A stretch of 35,028 bases of DNA. Origin: Desulfurococcaceae archaeon (GTDB lineage Archaea > Thermoproteota > Thermoprotei_A > Sulfolobales > NBVN01). Below the pieces are notes generated by a model that worked only from the letters and a program-made list of their open reading frames with translations, had not been told where the DNA came from and searched no databases. The position numbers and the translations under genes are program-made. The stretch is taken from positions 1-35,028 of the forward strand of contig JAJHRE010000009.1 of NCBI GenBank assembly GCA_020832985.1, given 5' to 3'. This document shows positions 32,247-35,028 of the stretch, in pieces (within the stretch, counting starts at the first letter, position 1; each line of letters starts with the position of its first letter).

Positions 32247-33728
32247 ATGAGGTTACCTATCTATAAGTTTAAACCTGAGTCTGGGACTGAGTGGGGTTCT
32301 GGAGGTATTTTCGGTTTGAAATACCATATGGGGGTACTGTACTTCACATTATCATTTGATGCTAAGGCATACTTCTTCAGAGGTAGTGACTTCAGGAGGT
32401 ATGATTTCGATTTAGTAGGTCCTGAACCTAGGTCTGGAGGTGATACGTATAACGCTGTTGAGGCAGTAGATAATAAGATATTCTTCGGTGGGTGGGTCCA
32501 TACCCCAGTAAGGTATAAGGTCATGGATAAGTACTTAACCATAGACTTCTCCAACAAGTACTCACACATACACCAGTATGACGTATATGAGGATAAGGTG
32601 ACCCTACTATGGAGGGAAGGTGCTGGGTTAGAGAGTGAGTGGGTTGGTGAGGTATCATCAATTATCTACGACCCTCTAAATGATGGGCTACTGATTTCTA
32701 GAGCTGACGGTAGTAGATCCTTAGGTGTCTTCAGATTTAACTTGAGAGGGAGGAGGATGGAGTTATTAAGTGATAAACCAAGTCTTAAAGGCTCTATAAT
32801 AGGTGATTCAGCATGTTTCGACGTATCGTTAGGTATTAACGGTATCTACGGTATTCAATGTCTAGACTTAATAAGGAATTCATGGAGTTTTAGATGGTTT
32901 TCAGAGGATTTAAAGGATGTATCAGTTGATGGTGAAGGTGTTTTAAGACCTATATCAGTAGGTTCTATAGCTTCAGCCTACGGTAGGTTATTCATCTTCG
33001 TTAGAGGTGGTGTAGTTATTTGGGACCCATCACAAGAAGTAGGTAAGGACTTACACTTTGTAAGACTTTACGATTTCTGTAGGAAGGATTACGGACCCCT
33101 AAGGACTAACCACGTAGTAGTTGGTGGTGGTATAGTAATTCCTTTTAACGCATACCCACACGGTATCTTAAGGACTATTACTGACGACCTCAAACTAATT
33201 GCTAGGAATATCAATTACATACCTACGAGTAGTAACTTACTATACATAACACCACCTAATGTTAGAGTGTTAACGTCATTAGGTGCCCGTATAACATCTA
33301 TAGAACATATAGGTAGCGAGTTAGTGTTAGGTACTAACACCATGGCTAACTTAGGTGTTTATGATACAACACCATTCGATATCGGTGAAAGGGAATTACT
33401 ATTCCTAAACATAACTTCACTACTATCTTCAAACCCACAACCAACTACTGTGAAGGTATTAGGTAGTATAGTAGGTAATAATGCTTGGGGTGGGATACCA
33501 CTTAATAATTATAGGAAGGCAGTACTACATATAAGAGCTTCTAAAGATAACAAACTTAGAATTTATGAATATGATATAGGACTACCACCATCACTACATA
33601 GTGTTGATGTCGTCGATGTTAGGGTAGGTAAGAACTCTATAGACCTAAGCAACTACAACAACATAATCTCGTTTAAATTTGAAGTAGAAGACCGTGAAGC
33701 AGAGATATACTTAAACCTTAAAAATTAA
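32247..33728 (+). CDS. DUF2139 archaeal protein, beta-propeller-like
   Basis: 493 residues from ATG 32247 (GTG 32238 possible). I recognise the archaeal DUF2139 family: an N-terminal ESGTEWGSGGIFGLKYHMG block, ELVGPxPRSGGDTYNAVEAV-type segment (here VGPEPRSGGDTYNAVEAVDN), then KIFFGGWVHTP, FSNKYSHIHQYDVY and WVGEVSSIIYDPLNDGLLISRADG. The repeated short strands with small turns suggest a beta propeller of about six or seven blades. No function is known for the family. Position directly after glycogen synthase suggests a role in glucan metabolism; no signal peptide, catalytic motif or membrane span is evident. Confidence 0.82.
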   Translation: MRLPIYKFKPESGTEWGSGGIFGLKYHMGVLYFTLSFDAKAYFFRGSDFRRYDFDLVGPEPRSGGDTYNAVEAVDNKIFFGGWVHTPVRYKVMDKYLTIDFSNKYSHIHQYDVYEDKVTLLWREGAGLESEWVGEVSSIIYDPLNDGLLISRADGSRSLGVFRFNLRGRRMELLSDKPSLKGSIIGDSACFDVSLGINGIYGIQCLDLIRNSWSFRWFSEDLKDVSVDGEGVLRPISVGSIASAYGRLFIFVRGGVVIWDPSQEVGKDLHFVRLYDFCRKDYGPLRTNHVVVGGGIVIPFNAYPHGILRTITDDLKLIARNINYIPTSSNLLYITPPNVRVLTSLGARITSIEHIGSELVLGTNTMANLGVYDTTPFDIGERELLFLNITSLLSSNPQPTTVKVLGSIVGNNAWGGIPLNNYRKAVLHIRASKDNKLRIYEYDIGLPPSLHSVDVVDVRVGKNSIDLSNYNNIISFKFEVEDREAEIYLNLKN

Positions 33729-33788
33729 TTATCAACCACATCAAATCACCAAGTAGTTAGTTTAAGTATTCTAACAATTAGTAGTAAA

Positions 33789-33798
33789 ATTTAAATAA
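33789..33798 (+). promoter_or_regulatory. TATA box of the rubrerythrin gene
   Basis: ATTTAAATAA is centred 37 nt upstream of ATG 33830. The leader carries GGTGAT 3 nt before the ATG. Confidence 0.6.
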
Positions 33799-33829
33799 CC
33801 CATTACGAATAACTTAACTTGGTGATAAT

Positions 33830-34384
33830 ATGGTCAAACCTATGACTAAGGATGCTTTGCTATCAGCTTTTGGCGGTGAGTCAATGGCTCATATGAGGTA
33901 CTTAGTATTTGCTGATATTGCTGAGAATGATGGATTCCCAAACATTGCTAGGTTATTTAAAGCTATCGCTTATTCAGAGCAGGTACATGCGACTAATCAC
34001 TATAGAGCTTTGAGAGAGTATAATGAGGATGCTAAGGTAGTTGCAGGAGCTCCTATAGGTCCTGGTAATACTCTAAAGAATTTAGACTTAGCTATTAGGG
34101 GTGAGGAGTTTGAGATTACTGAGATGTACCCAGCATACTTAGAACTCGCTAAGTATCAAGGTGAGAAGGAAGCTGAGAGAAGCTTCAACTTTGCTTACCA
34201 AGCAGAGAGGATACATGCACAACTATATAGAGAGGCAAAGAGCTACGTAGAGAAAGGTCAGGACTGGCCTCTTAAGGGTAAGGTATGGGTATGTCCTGTC
34301 TGCGGGCATACCTACGTAGGTGATGAACCACCTGAGAAATGCCCTATATGTGGTATACCTAAGAATAAGTATGTAGGTTTCTAA
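33830..34384 (+). CDS. Rubrerythrin with C-terminal rubredoxin domain
   Basis: 184 residues. Residues 1-145 are a ferritin-like four-helix bundle with diiron ligands in GGESMAHMRY (E17), YSEQVHATNHY (E50, H53), the RGEEFEITEMYPAY region (E92-E98) and a last helix FNFAYQAERIHAQLY. Residues 150-184 are a rubredoxin-type site CPVCGHTY...CPICG (C155, C158, C171, C174). It reduces hydrogen peroxide in anaerobes and microaerophiles, taking electrons through the rubredoxin domain. Own promoter with GGTGAT SD. Its presence beside a 2-oxoacid:ferredoxin oxidoreductase gene fits an anaerobic metabolism. Confidence 0.93.
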   Translation: MVKPMTKDALLSAFGGESMAHMRYLVFADIAENDGFPNIARLFKAIAYSEQVHATNHYRALREYNEDAKVVAGAPIGPGNTLKNLDLAIRGEEFEITEMYPAYLELAKYQGEKEAERSFNFAYQAERIHAQLYREAKSYVEKGQDWPLKGKVWVCPVCGHTYVGDEPPEKCPICGIPKNKYVGF

Positions 34385-34710
34385 ACCGAGCTAGTTTTTA
34401 AATTCTTAAGTAAATATTCATTAGCTAATACGGTATTAGAGGTCTTTCTATACTAGAAGATGATTAAACTCCATCTTATCGATTTAATATGTAGATAAGT
34501 ACTATAGGTAATAACTCTAGCAACATTAGATGAGGTCATAGTAAGTATAGCATCAATAGTGTTAGAGCTACAGCTTAACCTGTTTTAGTAGTGAGTTAAG
34601 GGGGTCTTAATGAATTTAATGTTTACTTAAATTACTATTAGTAATTTAGTTTATGTAAGTAAAAACCATTATTTTTAATATTGATATGATTATGAAGATA
34701 TTAACCATAA
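34385..34710 (+). other. Intergenic region without a clear gene
   Basis: The region is strongly AT-rich. It begins with a T-run (GCTAGTTTTTAAATTC, near 34390-34405) that may end rubrerythrin transcription. A 25-codon open stretch at 34511-34588 (TLATLDEVIVSIASIVLE) has protein-like composition but no start, promoter or recognisable match; it may be the remnant of a lost gene. No tRNA-like fold or repeat array seen. Confidence 0.4.
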
Positions 34711-34719
34711 CTTAAAATT
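34711..34719 (+). promoter_or_regulatory. TATA box of the oxidoreductase gamma gene
   Basis: CTTAAAATT is centred 26 nt upstream of ATT 34741. This is the leaderless distance seen at 2408 and 25014, and it places the RNA 5' end at the proposed start codon. Confidence 0.5.
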
Positions 34720-34740
34720 TATTGTTGGTGGTTGTTATAG

Positions 34741-35028
34741 ATTGAGATTAGATGGCATGGTAGGGGTGGTCAGGGGGTCTGGACTGTTAGTAACCTTCTA
34801 GCTGAGGCTGCTATTAGGGAGGGGAAGTACGCACAGTCTTTCCCGACTTTCGGGCCTGAGAGGATGGGTGCTCCTATAGCTGCGTTTACTAGGATATCTG
34901 ATAGTGAGATCGAGATTCACTCAGATATTTACGAACCTGATGTTGTAGTGGTTTTAGATTCTACGTTGGTTGGTTATGAGGACTTCATAAGTGGTTTGAA
35001 GAGTGGTGGTGTTCTACTCATTAATTTT
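34741..35028 (+). CDS. porG: 2-oxoacid:ferredoxin oxidoreductase gamma subunit (3' end outside window), apparent ATT start
   Basis: 96 codons are visible before the window ends. The sequence [20 protein letters not shown] is the standard start of gamma subunits of pyruvate/ketoisovalerate oxidoreductases, followed by [17 protein letters not shown] and [13 protein letters not shown]. Family proteins begin M-(x)-E-I-R, so ATT 34741 sits where the initiator Met belongs. The codon just before is TAG (34738-34740), and the next in-frame ATG is at codon 42, inside the conserved domain. TATA spacing of 26 nt suggests a leaderless mRNA; GGTGGT upstream could be an SD with long spacing. The enzyme links 2-oxoacid oxidation to ferredoxin. 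Other subunits lie beyond the edge. Confidence 0.85.
   Translation, partial: MEIRWHGRGGQGVWTVSNLLAEAAIREGKYAQSFPTFGPERMGAPIAAFTRISDSEIEIHSDIYEPDVVVVLDSTLVGYEDFISGLKSGGVLLINF

Noticed and set aside
34735-34745. Stop-codon readthrough (TTG TTA TAG ATT) to start the oxidoreductase gamma gene at an upstream TTG
   Set aside because: The family N-terminus begins right at the ATT and the predicted RNA 5' end is there too, so readthrough is not needed.

Overview
The window looks like a hyperthermophilic or thermophilic archaeon of the Thermoproteota (Crenarchaeota). The pointers are TATA-box promoters 26 or about 36 nt upstream of starts, leaderless or very short-leader mRNAs, GGTGAT/GAGGT Shine-Dalgarno (SD) motifs, the formate-dependent purine enzymes PurP and PurT, a short archaeal-type PurA, DUF2139 and a PaREP1 protein. 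The DNA is AT-rich and codon use favours AGG/AGA, TTA/CTA and ATA throughout. I see no tRNA, rRNA, CRISPR array, transposase or IS element. I cannot name a genus.

Layout. 1-1830: a partial nucleotidyltransferase-like gene, a convergent PaREP1/HEPN gene and a decayed phosphatase-HD pseudogene. 1832-6342: a small overlapping gene pair, a lysine-6-dehydrogenase/saccharopine-reductase-like enzyme, a class V aminotransferase, a three-gene group (DUF134 regulator, Trp-rich DUF5320 protein, NifX-like protein) with palindromes at both promoters, and a small aspartic-protease-like gene. 6339-19003 (minus strand): one compact purine operon, purC-S-Q-L-F1-F2-D-T-M-P-B, with overlapping or near-touching genes. 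19261-22375: a purA plus FAD-dehydrogenase operon diverging from a purine-type phosphoribosyltransferase. 22427-25103: a two-subunit cytoplasmic formate dehydrogenase and a tiny Lys-rich ORF. 25133-26409: a GNAT acetyltransferase and a solitary Cas4-like nuclease. 26531-33728: a glycogen/alpha-glucan island (short GT35 phosphorylase, GH57 enzyme, sugar-phosphate nucleotidyltransferase, glycogen synthase, DUF2139 protein). 33830-35028: rubrerythrin and the start of a 2-oxoacid:ferredoxin oxidoreductase gamma subunit.

Functionally the window covers nearly all of de novo IMP synthesis and the first AMP-branch step. The formylation steps use PurT and PurP, which consume free formate, so the formate dehydrogenase a few kilobases away is a plausible formate source. 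PurE/PurK and the last step (PurO or PurH) are not here. purF is duplicated, and the second copy lacks the catalytic Cys of the glutaminase.

The most unusual signal is at translation starts. In four genes (FAD dehydrogenase, GNAT, sugar nucleotidyltransferase, oxidoreductase gamma subunit) the conserved N-terminus lies between an in-frame stop and the first ATG/GTG/TTG. The codon where the start belongs is ATC, ATA, ATT and ATT. Promoter or SD geometry supports these positions. This suggests recurrent isoleucine-codon initiation and is my main candidate for something undescribed.
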